From Symbiodinium natans (lineage: Eukaryota; Sar; Dinophyceae; Suessiales; Symbiodiniaceae), in the NCBI GenBank assembly GCA_905221605.1, contig CAJNDS010002653.1, positions 22,501 to 86,500 on the forward strand: DNA of 64,000 bases, read 5' to 3'. Both the position numbers and the translations under genes were made by a program. Each line of letters starts with the position of its first letter. The first letter of the stretch is position 1. The notes beneath the pieces are model-generated. The model saw only the letters and a list, made by a program, of their open reading frames with translations. It did no database searches and was not told the origin of the DNA. Below are positions 21,501 to 34,408 of this stretch, piece after piece.

Positions 21501-22226
21501 ACACACGTTGACTTGTCTGGAACTGATGAGACGGACATTCGACTGGACAACATCAAGCATAGTCAGTGACTATTGTCGTCATTGTTTGGGCTAGGTTTCA
21601 GGCCCCAGATCAGACCACAGGAATGATCGTTGGGATGCGGGTTCTGTTCCTTGTGTCGTCGTCGTGCCAGACACCAGGAATGGCATATGTTGTCGTCTGC
21701 GAAGCGCCATGCTGACGACAACATGTAACACGTTGCGGGGATGAGGTTTCTGTGCCCGTTGAGGATACTAGCTGCGGACGCAACCACGCAGGTACTCCTC
21801 ATGGCAGGTACGTTTGCACATCTGCTACTCATGGTCTTCGTTGGTCCCAGCATGAGTAGCAGATCTGGGACCCCCTGCATGAAATCGAAAAACGGGCGTG
21901 ACCCCAATCCTGCATGTACAGCAGGTTACACACACACACACACACACATGCCCCCAAAGGGCGGACGGGACAAAGACAGGTCAGACGTCTTGAAGCGGAG
22001 AACGGGCGAGGTAGATCATCACCACAACCAGAGGGAGTTCAGCAACACTTTACCAACATTAGCAGAAGAGACATGCTAACTCATGCACATGAACAACAAC
22101 GACAGGAGGTGCAGAGGAAGTTCACCAACAACAACAAGAGGGAGGACAACACCACTTTAGCAACATTAGCGGGGAGGACATGTGTCTGTACCTGATGCAG
22201 TCTGAGTCAAGCTACCTGTTCACAGC
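21501..22226 (+). repeat. Duplicated unit, uninterrupted copy (empty site)
   Basis: Matches 10022-10701 and then continues directly into the sequence found at 21202-21297. The junction is ACC-AACAACAACAA-GAGGG at 22124-22140. This copy preserves the target as it was before the 10.5-kb block entered the other copy. Confidence 0.85.
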
Positions 22227-22602
22227 TGGCGGCGCATTACAAAAACCACAAAGCGGTGTTGCCGTAAATCTACATTCGCATCTGGCGGTATGCGTGCAAC
22301 AAGTTTTGCAGGGGCACCATCAATCAGCTGGGCAATACTGCTACGACATATTAAGGCAAGCGCTCTGAAGCGAGACGCAGCCTGTGCTTGAGCTCAAGTG
22401 GCCCCAAGGCCAAGGCAAATGCAGTTCAAATTCAGCCAAAAGCAGTTCTGACGGAGCATCGCACCTGCTGTCCAAGGCGCCCTAGCACGTCACGGACACC
22501 AGACGACCCAGCGATTGCTTGGCAAAGCCTGGAAAGACAGTCCGATGCAGCTACCAGGAATATGTATGCAGATACATCGCTGGGCACGAGGGATGGTGAT
22601 GG

Positions 22603-22970
22603 ATGGCACTGCTGGCTCTGCGAAGTTTGCAACGTTGTGTGGGGCCACGGCTGTTCTGGCAGCGCGCCAGTCTGGCCGAGCATCTCAATGCCGTTACGCA
22701 AGACCTGACTGAACCATGCGAAAGTGCCCAAAGCGGTTCTAAAGTGGGCCACGCAAGAGAACTGGGTACTTGCATACTTGCACGAGCCTGAGACGGGGAC
22801 AACTACGCGTTCCAAGTGCCGCTGCATCTGCAGGATCTCCAGGAACTCGTCCATTGTATGGACCACCTGACAACGGGATCAAAGCTGGGAAAGTTCAGGA
22901 AATGGGTGACTGGGGTATGGCAGGCCGGACCTACACAACTGGGGTTCAAGGGAAGAAAAGTATGAAAAGC
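22603..22970 (+). other. Candidate exons (unknown)
   Basis: Two plus-strand segments in the same frame look coding. One, at about 22640-22720, reads RLFWQRASLAEHLNAVTQDL. The other, from about 22798, reads DNYAFQVPLHLQDLQELVHC and continues to GFKGRK before the donor gtatga at 22964. A TGA separates them, so an intron ending at gagcctgag is needed. The opposite strand is also open, so orientation is not certain. No family is recognised. Confidence 0.28.
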
Positions 22971-23720
22971 CAAACGCAAGGCACCTCAGGTTGCTGATCT
23001 GCCCGGATTGGCCAAAGGCATTCCTGGACATCTAGCATGTCGACATCACTACTTTCCGTACTTGCACTTTTGCGAACGACCCGATCAGGCGAAACACTTG
23101 GCCTGCGGTGGAAGGGTAGATGGCTGCCCAAGCAAACCTGGAACGAATCTAAACGCTCACACGTGGCAGCACTGCTTAGTGACGATTGTCTGAATCCTCT
23201 GGTGGTCTCCGAGAGTGTTCTTAACATGTTCTGAGACCGAGGCAAGCTTCAGGTGACCCATCCAGGGCTACCATGCTGCCCAACGAGGGGAGCTACTATA
23301 TCGTTGTGACACATGAGTAGGGGTGGAGTGGCTGTCATATCATGAAGGACGTTTGGCTGTGCTTGCTTTGCAAGAAGACTGAGTCCAACAAGCACGTAAA
23401 GTCGTAGCTCTGAAGAGCCTCGCAAAACCAGCACCAAGACAACACATGCCAAACTCCTGATTGAAAACTGTTCCACGATCCAGTTTGGACATGCTGCTAT
23501 GTGCTGATGATGCGTTCGCTCCGACAATTTTGCATCCGCCTCAAATCTTCGGCTCTTTCTCCGATGCTCAGCGACCTGATCAGCCAGCTCTGACCTGGAA
23601 CCGGCACAGTTTCCAGCAAGCTTGAATTGAAAAAGCAAGCATCAGTTAAAATGGCTGTGCGGCTATTTCTGATTGTTGAAACCGACCAACATTCTCTCCA
23701 CAATGGCACGAAACCTCAAC

Positions 23721-24437
23721 CTATGATGAAAAAATGGCCGAAACCGAAGCTGCAACGAACACACGCAACGGGTAAGGCCACAACTTTGGCTTAAGGTCTG
23801 CGCAAGTTGTCTCCTTGCGGCAGTATGGACCTTGTGCCGATATACGCTCGACCACCACCGGCAAACAAAATGCACCGCCACACACCAGCAGCAGCGGTGG
23901 CAGCAGCAGCATTAGCAACAGCTTCTTTGTCAGTTGCGATAGAGCAGGCACGGGGAAAGCAGAAATGGCAGCAGCAGCGAAGACACGAGTCTCCTTCCTG
24001 AAGTCAGCCGTGCATGCTGCAAAGACCTTACATGCCGATGCCGATATGCCCCTGGGTAGCCCTGTAACATCCCAATTATATATACCCTTCAAGTGCCTAC
24101 ACCCTCCTCCCTGCCCCCATCCCACCGAGGCATCTGACCTTTTCCTTCCACACGTGAGTGAACGCAGACGCAAAGCAAGAATCTGAGGCCATTGGGGAGT
24201 GCAAGGCCAGAGTTTGCAGGTTGACGCCAGGACAAAGCTCAGATTCAACAGGAAACAGTGTCCAAACAGTGTCCACCCGGTCTCCAAACATTTTTGCCAC
24301 ACTGTCTCAACATGGTGTCTGAGCCGGATATTGGCTTGTGGGACCATCATCGGAAGATGCGAGGACAACGAAGCCCCAGCAGCCGGAAGATGGCACCTTG
24401 GATGAGCTTGGCAGCAGCACCGCCTCCGCCGCCTCAT
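23721..24437 (-). other. 238-codon open frame (unknown, weak)
   Basis: One of the longest open frames outside retroelements. It starts in a Cys/Arg-rich stretch and includes a hydrophobic segment, LLLMLLLPPLLLVCGGAFCL, that could be a membrane helix. The segment derives from a CAGCAG/GCAGCA-rich stretch at 23885-23990, which argues for low-complexity bias. No homologous family is recognised. It may be chance. Confidence 0.15.
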
Positions 24438-25037
24438 GCAGAAGACTGGCTCGTCTCAGAGAACGCCGTTGCAAGTCGAGGACTTGTGGCAGGTGGCTGC
24501 TCTTTCCAACTCTGGCGGGTACTTTTGCAGCGCTACAGAATACCCTGTGCCACGCTGTCAATTCCAGTTGCGAGTATCTGCCGTGGAGGTGCCATCAGCA
24601 TCCATACCGAGAGGGTGAGCCAAAGGATGGTTGGGCCATAGAACTCTGCATCTGGTTCCGATGAGGGAAGTGTCTAGAAGACACATGAGGCAATGGTCCT
24701 CTTCACGCACGAGGATTCAGCACAGAGAGGAGTGGGCTATTCGGGACGTTCAGGCTTCACTGCATTGCTCCAGCAAAGCTGCTAGGTGAATCAATAAGTG
24801 TGCGGCACTCTCTGCGCAGGTCCACAGCTCTTGTCAAGCCTGGCAGAATCCGCGACTCATTTGCTGAATTGGGATAATTGGGCTCATCCGAAATCTCTAG
24901 TAGACATTCGTAGACCCTAGAGGCTCTGGCATCGCCGGCACGCGGCGTGGCCGCACGGCGGTGCAACTGGCTCCCACAGAAGCCCATGACCTAGATTAAC
25001 GTGAAAGGGCAGCGCCATCGGCACTCTCGAAAAGAAC

Positions 25038-25325
25038 TTGCAAAAGGATGGCTGGCGTTCACAACACGGACATGCCCTGAAAATGACGACACAGATCCAG
25101 GATATCCAAGGGGCAGATTGGGCACTGCAGCCTCGGCAATCGGAAAACTGCATTGCCAAAAGCAGTTGTCAGATGCGCTGTTACACAACTGAAAGTGCCC
25201 TGCGAATCATTCCTGGAATCTTCCGCGCTAGTGATGGTGTCCTCACACAAGTGCATATCGAGCAAGATGTCTTTGCATGCTCTCGACCCTTTGTGGGGCC
25301 AAGCTCGGGTTTTGGGATCTGCTGA
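25038..25325 (+). other. Candidate exon (unknown)
   Basis: An open frame from about 25080 reads MTTQIQDIQGADWALQPRQS and later ALRIIPGIFRASDGVLTQVH, then QDVFACSRPFVGPSSGFGIC before a stop. The composition is protein-like. The antisense frame at 25059-25340 is also open. No domain is recognised. Confidence 0.25.
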
Positions 25326-25404
25326 AGCTCGATGGGTCAACCTTGGACCTTGATGTCTACACGTATCTTCGCATAGCTGTTAGAGATGACGACACACGCA
25401 GGAC

Positions 25405-25600
25405 ATGCACTCTGCCAGTCGAAGCTTGACACCGGCAATCGCAAGCAAGCTTTTTGTTGAGATGACCATGGAAAGAGAAGGCAAGAGGAAGCTTGTCCTG
25501 GGGAGCAGTACCTTCCGGGATGTCATCGCCAGACTTGTCGAAAAAAGAATCCCCCCAAACCTCGTCGGAAGAAGACGTCTGGGAATATCAGCTTCACTGC
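25405..25600 (+). other. Candidate exon (unknown)
   Basis: The plus strand reads IASKLFVEMTMEREGKRKLV, then STFRDVIARLVEKRIPPNLV. It is basic and helical in appearance. No family or splice partner could be fixed. Confidence 0.25.
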
Positions 25601-25999
25601 ACACTTCGCCTCTGCTCCCTCTCTCTTTATCGAAAAACTAGGCCTGTCCCAGCTCTTGTCTGCTTGCAGCTGATCAACAGCAAGCCCAGCAAGCAGCAAG
25701 CAGCCAGCATCAAGGTTTACATAGCTCTGCTAAGGCTGCTAAGACTGGCACACAAAAGAACACAGCTGTGCACTAAGTGCACTAAGTGCACTAAGGCATT
25801 CACCAAAGGTTTGCCTTCCATCTCACGATCCTTTGCCTCCAGCTCAGATGTCAGCGACCACGAAGTGCGACACAGAGAGAGAAAGAGAGAGATAATATGG
25901 AAAGACAAACGGGGGGAAAATGTTCGAACAGCAATTCTACAAGCAACGGATTTTGGATTCTGAGCCCACTCTGAAGCTGCAAAAACTGCAAGTAGCCTG

Positions 26000-28750
26000 G
26001 GCAATGCCAAACCATGAAGCCCTCGAGTGCCCCAGGCCTTCATGTTTGCTTCATCGAAAAGCCAGTAGTGATCATTGTGGCCTTGGCATACTCTGAGAAA
26101 ACGGCTTGAACGCCTCAGCTCCCAAGCTAGAATTCTGTTCGATTTCTCCAGATTGGCAAATGGGTCAAGGCGCGTTGCACGTTTTTTCCCTCCACTTTGC
26201 TCCAAGGTGGCAAATGAGCTTCCAGTTGCCTGGCTTTGCCTTGGCTCAGGCCTACAATTTGCCGGCCAGCACAATCTGCCTTGACGGAGAAACAAAGCTC
26301 CATCAGCTCACATATGCATGTCGCTAATTACGCGGAGAAGAGAGCCTCCTGCCCAAAATGGCTGTCGGGTTGCACATGCGAAGGAACCGAGAAGGCTCAG
26401 CTCTCCACTCTGAAGGAAAAATGCGGCTGTTTCAACACGCTTGCGGCAAAAATTGTCGAAGTGAAGTTGGCCTAACCGCACGTCCTGGAATCATGCACGG
26501 AGCATCATTGTGCACACCAAATACCGCACACCTATGGCTTGAAGTGGAGCTCGCATGACAAACACGCATATCGAGAAGACGTTTCAGAAGCTGCAGTTTG
26601 GCTCGCGGAGCCGCGGAGCTCCCCCCGACTTTTCTGGAAGAGAGCACCAGGGTGATTTAAATTTGGACCAAATGGACACAAATGTCCTATGAAAGGCCTG
26701 TGTCGCGAATCTTTTGTTGAGGAGAAACGAGGAGAAACGGACTGAGTAAAACCCACAACGTGTCCATCCTTGATTTCATGCCCGTTGGGCATTCGCCTTC
26801 GCACTGGTTCTATACACTCTTCGTCTTGTCTTCAAGAAGTACCTCTCGAAGTTGACCGAAGCACACGCCAATGATCAGACCTGACAATGGCAGGCGTGTC
26901 AACATAAGTCATGCTGGGTGAAACCGAAATTTACACGCGTTCTTGCTGCTCTGTGTTGATGCAGCCGACCTTGCACCACATGAAAGATGTCCAACCTCAA
27001 GTACGGCATACTCTTAGGAAAGGGTGTGTCTGCAACTGCACGCAAACAGGACAAACATCAACACATGTCTCGAGGGTGTGACGGCAGTGAAGCTGGACCA
27101 TATCCTGTGCCGTGCAGATATGCAGACTGCACATGACTGGGATCAAGAAATGCACAGAATCAACCAGAGAAAAGGCACCTCCAGCTACAAGGATCGCCAA
27201 GAGGTGGCAGTTCACGAACATGGAGAACACAAACACAGCAAGAACACCTGAGATGCAAATGGGGGGCACAAAGCATGATGAAGATCAGGAAGCCAGACTT
27301 ACATGCACGTATCCAGAACAAGCGCGATACAAGCGGCGCACAGCACGAGACTGAACCGCCGAAAGTTCCTGCCGAGGACCCGTGGCTCAGCTGCAATACA
27401 ATGTGTCCAGACAAAGTATCACAACTCTCTAGACATGACTTCCCGGTACATGGGACTGGGTGGTACGACAAAACTTCCACATGCTTTGCACTGCTCTCGG
27501 GTCTCACCGATGCTTACAAAACTCGAGCCTTGACACGGTTGTAGCAGACGTTCAACAACAGCATGGCACTCAGAGCATTCGAGGCCATGAATAGACCACT
27601 CAAGACCTGAGGTCTCGGCCAGGAATAAAGGACTGCAACTCAAGCAACCCAGCCGGTCAAGTTGCAAATTCTGAGTCCGATCGTGCGGACGGCATGGAGG
27701 ACAGGAGGTCAAATTTCACGCCGAAAGCCGCTCCGGCCTAACCAAGCGCATTCAGCTCTGCACTGCTCTGCACTGCAGCACTGAATGTGTAAAGCTATCA
27801 GCAGCTATCATCATCCTTAGAACATGTTTGGATCAGAACACTCTACCACATTCCCACTGTGAATCACATTGCCTTACCCATTGAGTCCCCGTTTTCCCGT
27901 TTCGTGTCGCTCGACCAAGCGCCGTGCACATTGACATTCACTTGAGAGTGCCGGCCACGCAAGCAAGCTGGCATGCAACCAACTTGCAACGACTTGACTT
28001 GCGAGGACCAGACCCGACAAGGGGCGGCGCATCCCAAAGCTCCCTTCCAAACTTTGTCAAGGTACATAGCTGCGCCCATCGATCGTGTGCCAAGGCGACA
28101 CAGCAATTGGTGGGAGCTTCCTTGGAGAACAGCGCAGAAACAGATAAGACAAACGGTACAATTATGTACAACCTCACATCACAGCCCAGGCTCCTTCCTG
28201 CCGCCAGATCAAAGCTTCCCCATACGAGTAGCGCGTATAGCAGAGCACAAATCGCGGCACTCACGTCCTGCAAGCAAGCAACGATACTTTGAATGTAAAA
28301 CCTACAATCAGCCTACGATGACATGCCAGTGAAGAGCTTGCACATACAGCAAAGTGCGATTTCTCCTGCAGTCTTGCGGCGCTGGATGACATGCTGTCTC
28401 TGTAGAAAGCATCCCGCACCACCTGCATCGTTCTTTTGTCCGGGCAAGTGCAGAAGTGCTACAAGCACGTAGCAGGCTGCCATCACTATTGATACAGGCT
28501 GCTCCAGAACAAAAATTGGCGCAATGTCTACTGTCTTTATCTGCACCCTTCGTCCGCAGTATCCTCTTAGTTTTGACGGGGCTGTGCCAGTCCTTTTGAC
28601 ACCTACAAGTGTACAGGTGAAGGGCAGTAACTTTGCTGATGTCAGTGCATGTCAGAAACATGTAGCAAGGCAATTTACAAGAAACCCAAAATCTAGCAAG
28701 CCAACTGCCAGCCGCAACCTATCCAAAATACTTCTGCTCACAGCCTGTGT
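26000..28750. other. Unique sequence, no supportable gene
   Basis: Open frames of 60-190 codons on both strands overlap each other (25717-26295 minus is the longest, 192 codons). None has a recognised motif. Short duplications such as ctctgcactgctctgcactg near 27755 are present. No larger repeats were seen. Confidence 0.4.
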
Positions 28751-28782
28751 AAGGCAACAAGTTTCCATGCCATCACGCGAGC

Positions 28783-29126
28783 TCAAACATTGCACGTGGG
28801 GTCCATCAGCTTAGTCTTAGCCACAACATTCTCAAAAGCATGCACAAGGCCCACGCCAGTGGGAAAAGAAACGGAGTGGTGGCGCCCATGTTGAGAAAAA
28901 TCTGCCAGGCTATCGTGGGCTCCTGACAATCCATTGTTTGGCTCTTTTTGCCTAGATTTTAACCATCTGAACAGCCATACGCAGTGCATTTCACACATCT
29001 GCCTAATGTAGAGGTCGATGCTATGTAAAACCCGATGAGTCATGATCGATCTGGTCAAGTATGGTGGCACGTGTGGCAAGCACGGCATCTCCTGCGGCAG
29101 CGGCTCGAAGAGATGAACGTACACGC
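28783..29126 (-). CDS. Candidate terminal exon (unknown protein)
   Basis: After the acceptor cacccggtttgcag (exon starts at 29126 with G, the AG|G form) the minus strand is open for about 113 codons to a TGA at 28783. It reads VYVHLFEPLPQEMPCLPHVP at the start and later YIRQMCEMHCVWLFRWLKSR. The composition is balanced, with no low complexity. No family is recognised. The upstream exon is not identified; the minus-strand gene end at 29545 lies upstream but has its own stop codon. Confidence 0.33.
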
Positions 29127-29254
29127 CTGCAAACCGGGTGCAGAGGGTACGGTTAACTGTGCTTTGCTATATTCGCCTCGCTTCTGGCCGAGAGGCGACT
29201 AGATCAAGCAGACCAGATCTGGTCCAACCCAACCTTTCCCCCCTACCCCCACAT

Positions 29255-29285
29255 TTCTGTTACCCCCCCCCCCCCCGCTTTGTGG
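29255..29285 (+). repeat. Poly-C tract
   Basis: A run of about 15 C bases near 29264-29277 in a C/T-rich stretch. No function assigned. Confidence 0.8.
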
Positions 29286-29544
29286 GACCTGCCCAGATTT
29301 CTTGGAAAATTGGCAACCCCCCGGACCAGACCCCCTGCCTGCCCTGCGACTTGCTTAATTGCCTAGGACCTGGAACCCTCCACCCTTCGCTCATTTCTGG
29401 GACGTCCTACTCGCTGCATTCACCATACTTTGTCTAACGCACGCCTGCCAGGCAAATTCTACTGTCTCGCCTGATCTGTGTGTCTGATTTGATGGCTCCT
29501 TGTATCCCGTTCAAAACTTTGACATGCTCAAAAACATAATCTTT

Positions 29545-30120
29545 TCATCGTGTTAAAATGTTCTTGAACATCTTAATGGACGGTTCCCACTCAACTAAAC
29601 GGTGGTAGTGGCATAGCTTCGCACACACTGAGTGCACCCACCAGCGAATGTCATGAATGATCTTACACAGGCCCGTAAGCTGGCAACCCCTGCATTCCGC
29701 CACAATATCTTGATGTGAGGAGACAGGACCGTTGGTCTCAACCCTAGCTTGGGAAAGATCATGATGGGGCCATCCATGTTCAGTTGACTGCCGCATGTAC
29801 GAAGCGCTGTCAATCTTTTGCAACACCCCATCATAGACCCGACTTGACCTGCTCCCTTGGTTCGCTCCCGAGTTTTGTGTGGCATCAAAACGTGACACCG
29901 CGCTCGCTGCATTTGCACAGAGTGCTGGAGTTGTCACCGGGGCGCGTTTCGTCTACCCCAAGCGCTTTGGCAACTTGTCCAAGATCCACTCAGCGACCGA
30001 AACTGCCATGTTGCACAGCACTTTGCACAACCGTGTCGTTTGGATGGCGGCAACGAGTTCCGCTTGCTTGGGCAACGCCGAGGTATCGAGTCGCCAGCAA
30101 CTAGCGAGCACAGAACAAAC
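29545..30120 (-). CDS. Two-exon gene 3' end (unknown protein)
   Basis: Exon 1 runs from 30120 (after acceptor gtgcacacag) to 29957, 164 nt, and reads ELVAAIQTTRLCKVLCNMAV, then VAEWILDKLPKRL. The donor is gg|gtagac. A 108-bp GT-AG intron (29956-29849) follows, with acceptor gggagcag. Exon 2 runs from 29848 to the TGA at 29545 and reads SSRVYDGVLQKIDSASYMRQ, later CRGCQLTGLCKIIHDIRWWV. Exon 1 ends in phase 2 and exon 2 supplies the missing base, so the frame is kept. The product has a CxxC and several Cys/His residues but no recognised domain. Upstream exons are not identified. The phase agreement and AG|G acceptors support a real gene. Confidence 0.45.
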
Positions 30121-30199
30121 CTGTGTGCACCACACTTGGCAATCTTCTCCTCCCCGGAAGTAGTGTAGTTACTCAAGACTCAAGATGTTCTGGGCTTTA

Positions 30200-33100
30200 G
30201 GAATTGTAGCGATGCGGCACAAGGCCTGTTTCTGCCTTTTGACCAAGGGCGTGTGAAGTGGCAACACCCCTGTTCTTCTTGCAGGTGGGCAAGACTTTCT
30301 TCCCTTTCGCAGGGAAGTGCACGGTTGCTGTTCCTTCCCGCCAGGTATTTGCTTTGCTGGACGTGATGTTTCATCAGCCAGGCAGCGAGTTGGAATGAGT
30401 CTTTTCATGTTGCAAGCAAGCCCACGGCGGCCTATTAGTTTGTAAGAAATGAAGGGATTTGGGGACCTCAGGGGCTTCTCAAACCTTTGAAAAAGCCGTA
30501 AAGAAAATGAATAATAAATGTTCTCAAGGGAGGCCCGGAATTATTTTCGTCCCCTATCATTCTCAACCTAGGAAGTTCCCCTCAAGCGCAAAGCATCGCC
30601 AAGCTTTTCTCGCAGGCCTGAGGCTGTCCAAGCTGCTCCACCAAGGAGGTTCAGCGCATAGGAGGTGAAGAGCGCCTTGCATCTCGCAACATGTTTTGCA
30701 GAACTCGTTCAATCACAATAGCTGCCAATGAAGCTTTGTCAGTGCATCCAAAGGCATCTTCCACTACAAGCCTTCTAGACGTGCCATGCCCCCTGTATGC
30801 TACTCCCGATCACCTCACCGACTGCCAAACTCTCGTGCTGTCTGGGAGCTTGCTTCTTCGCCACTTTCGGCCATGAGCGAATCCAGATGACGAAACAGAT
30901 TATGAGCCTCAGAACATCAAAACCTGATGGCCGGTTATTGCTCCTCCGACTCCTTAATAACAGCTAGGTCGCTCCGCGCACAAGAGGAAATCCGTGAGAG
31001 CATTAGTTGGTCGCGCTCCATGGCCAAGGGAAAACATGATAGGCACTGGAACTGACCGACTTCAAGCAACATGCAGTAAAAAAATGTCATTCACATACGG
31101 GCGCAAGGCGCGCAGGACCTAAGAAACTCTCCAGACATGCTCAGAAGATATACCGCTATCTTGCCAACGAAAGCTGTGGAGTAACGCATTTTCATCAGCC
31201 AGAATCTTGTGCCAAACTGTTCGACTGCAGGTTGCGTGATGTCAAACGTGCTCCGATCAGCAGGTGCTGCCGACACGACACCAAGCGCGACAGAACCTCT
31301 GAGGAAGCATCTGGCGGATGCACAACTCCTGGGCAGCAGAAGCGGCAAATGGCAAGAGATGCTTCCTTCTCACGGCGCACTGCAGTGCCCTGAGGCTTGG
31401 ACCGGCATGGCCTCAGCTCTGACTTGCACAAAATCCTGATGTGTCCGGACTGTCTGGAAATACATGTTGGAGAGGGATCTGTCAAACCAGTGCACGATGC
31501 CCGCAAGTTCCAAAACTTGGCAAGTGGCAATATGACATGGTAGCCGACAACGCAGCCACATGTGCAAGCCACGTCCTGCAGAATGTTGTGTATTTTGCTC
31601 TCGTTGCAAACCAGACAAAGAAGGAACATAAAACCCCAAGCGTGCACGTAGTGTGTCGCCATAGCTCAAGATTACATGCGCAAGATCGCCTGTCAGGCCC
31701 TACACCAGGCCTAGCAAAAACTACGTCTTCTTGCCCCCATAAAACAAGAAGCATGCAGCAGTCCCGCACGCGGCATCGGCATGAACCGTGAAGCCTTTCC
31801 TCGAGAGCCTCCCAGCAGGGAGAAAACAAGCTTTCTGCATACGGGAAACAGCGCTACGAGTAACAAGTACAGCCTTCGTGAATCTTCATGATCTCAGCTC
31901 GCCTCCGTCACATGCATTGGCCGGAAGTCTGTGGAGAACAGCGAAATTGTGTCGTCGGATACAAGACGCACACCTCTGCAGTAGCTTTGCCATGATACAC
32001 AGATGCAAAGAGTCCAAAAGCTCAGTATGCTGGCAAGTCATGTGCACTCTGACAGCGGGAGCAGACACCGCAAGGAAACTCCAAACCATCTCACCAGACA
32101 AACTTAAGGTGTTGAGGCCATGTGGCCAAAGAGTCTTGCGTAGGTCAGAGGGGCAAGCGCGGCGCGGCAAGAACTCCATTGTCCCGATATCTTAGATTTG
32201 GATCTATGGACTGGGGATGCCTGGGGGCTGCAAGTGCCTGGAGTCCTCGAGACAAAGCCCTCTGTTTTCCTCGAGGGCCTATAAGGGCGGTATCGGAATT
32301 TGACTCGGGGGCAGGCCGCAAACGTTACAACTTAAAACGTCAATCTAAGCAGTCACAAAAGAACAACTGAGCAGCAGGCGCATACCTCGCCGACAAAGCA
32401 TTCGATCACATCTATGACAGCTTAGTTCGAGGACTTTCTCCTCCAGGACAAGACTTCCACACAAACTGTTGCACCCACCCAACAACTTTCTTGGCCAGAA
32501 CTCAAGTGTCCTCTGGCAAAGGATCATCATCAGTCAGACACTCTTCTTCAGCAGCTTCACCCGCGTCGCCAGCCTCGCCAGCCAAGTGCGCGGCTGCATT
32601 TCGTAAATTTACCTTGATCTTTTGCGAACATTGCAGCTGATAAATACGCATGGTATCGAAACCATGATGTGAGAATCTGCTTCATGCAAGACGGGCACCT
32701 CTTCCGGCTGTTGTGCTTCTGCTTCCTGACAACGAAGCGTGCAACCACGTGAAAATCACTGGTCAACGGAACCTCCAACTCCATCCTTCAACGAACTGCC
32801 ATCATTTTTGGCCTGACAAAAACTGAATGGTGTGCATCACATACTAAAAAACGGTTCATTGCCACGTAAACTGTGCACCAAGCTTTGAACTTCATGATCC
32901 AACTGAAACAGCCGAAACTACTGCTCCAACCGTACTTTGACTGCACATGAGATGTGGGCGACATCACAATAATTTATGACAGCATTGGCGAATGCACAAC
33001 ACCCGGAATGCACCATTCTCCTACTCTGCTGCTTGTTGGCCTGTCTTTTGTGGGCGTCTCTAACTTTAAATTGCTGCGACAACCACGCCTTCCTCTGCCA

Positions 33101-33200
33101 CCCAAAACAACCAAACGCTGAAAATGGTAGATTTTTGGAACGCGCCCTGCGAATCCGAGAGGCAAGTTTGGATGGGGGGGTTCATTTTAATGATTCAAAT
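30200..33200. other. Unique sequence, no supportable gene
   Basis: Short open frames on both strands, none longer than about 155 codons and none with a recognised motif. No tandem repeats or inverted repeats of note were seen. Confidence 0.4.
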
Positions 33201-33222
33201 GCATGTCCACAGAGTTTTCAAT

Positions 33223-33651
33223 TTATGCAAACCCTGGCCATCGACCACTCTTCCATGCTTGCTTGCAAAGCCAAACAGCGAAAAATAAACCTTTGGTGAA
33301 CCAACAGGTCAAAATGACCGAAAAGCCACATGTTCGTGGTTTTGGCTTACGATTCACGATCTGCAGTGGAGGCTCTCCATGGTCCTTTGGTCCATCATGC
33401 ATTCCAGCGTTCTTGTAGGCCATGTGAATTTCCATCAACACAAGAAAGATCTCACTGACATGTCGGATTGAAAACGAAAAACCCACCTGCCAACGCTGGC
33501 CACAAAACCGGGGTCCTGCAGATTCCAGTTTCCATGGACACACCTCGTACCCTTCTGGTTTAATGGTATGCAGATGGAGCCCTGCGGGGCCTGTTGGCAC
33601 GCGGGCTCTCCTGACTTTATAACTTGGTCTCCTTTGCTTCGGGGGCCCCAC
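33223..33651 (-). other. Candidate exon (unknown)
   Basis: A 142-codon minus-strand open frame contains GYEVCPWKLESAGPRFCGQR and then FSIRHVSEIFLVLMEIHMAY, both protein-like. No family is recognised and no splice partners could be fixed. Confidence 0.25.
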
Positions 33652-33976
33652 ACCAAAGGCAACTTTGCGGCTGGATCACATGATTGTGGGTGGTCAGTAG
33701 GATGAATGGTCGCAGGACCATTTGGCTACACGTGAAGCATTACAACAGCCCGTGCTTTGCTGTGATCAGCAGAAGATTTTGCCCGAGGCCTGCATAATTC
33801 AGAAGTTTGAGCTTGGAGCTGAGAAGAAAGCGTGGGTTCCTCACTGCATTCCGTGTGAGAAGGGCTCCCAAACCATTCCAGCTTGAGGTACCCCTTACGA
33901 GTGCGCGGGGCGTCGCAATGGACAAATTAATGATGACTAATGGGAATGACGGCAAGGCCTCCTTCCTGCTTGTTAA

Positions 33977-34408
33977 TTACAATGAAGCGTGGTCTCGCAT
34001 TATTCGAGGGCAGCGTCGACGCGTGTGCTTGCTGAGGAGTGCCTCTTCCCTTGCTTGGTCCTGTGTACACGTCAGTGGTGAACGGTGCAAATGGTATGCT
34101 TGGTCTTGATTGCAAGATCGCGACGAGGAGGGGCATTTTGCGTGAGAAATGTCAGCCCAAGCAAAGGTGCAAGAAACAATTCTTGGGCCTGGGAGGGAAG
34201 CCAAGACCTGGAGTTTTGAGCCTGCTGTGACAGTGGAAATCTCTCGTCAGCCCATGGCATGGGTTTGGCATTTCTTAGATGACCTTGAGCTCTTTCCCCC
34301 TCTTGTCGGGCTCTTCCACCAGGATGGCCGCTCAAGCTGGGACGGAAGTGCTTTGCGACCCACTCCCTGACCATTTCGTGGAGGACCGGCTGGTCGTCCT
34401 TCATCCAG
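33977..34408 (-). CDS. Candidate spliced exons (unknown protein)
   Basis: A strong acceptor with a long pyrimidine run (cccctttttttt, ctttcctctacacag) precedes an exon from 34408. It reads WMKDDQPVLHEMVREWVAKH and reaches a donor caag|gtcatc at 34284. A second acceptor ctgtcacagcag leads into an exon from about 34230 that reads SKLQVLASLPGPRIVSCTFA. The junction keeps phase. The larger 250-codon open frame at 34072-34824 includes the first exon and intron sequence. No function is recognised. Confidence 0.32.
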
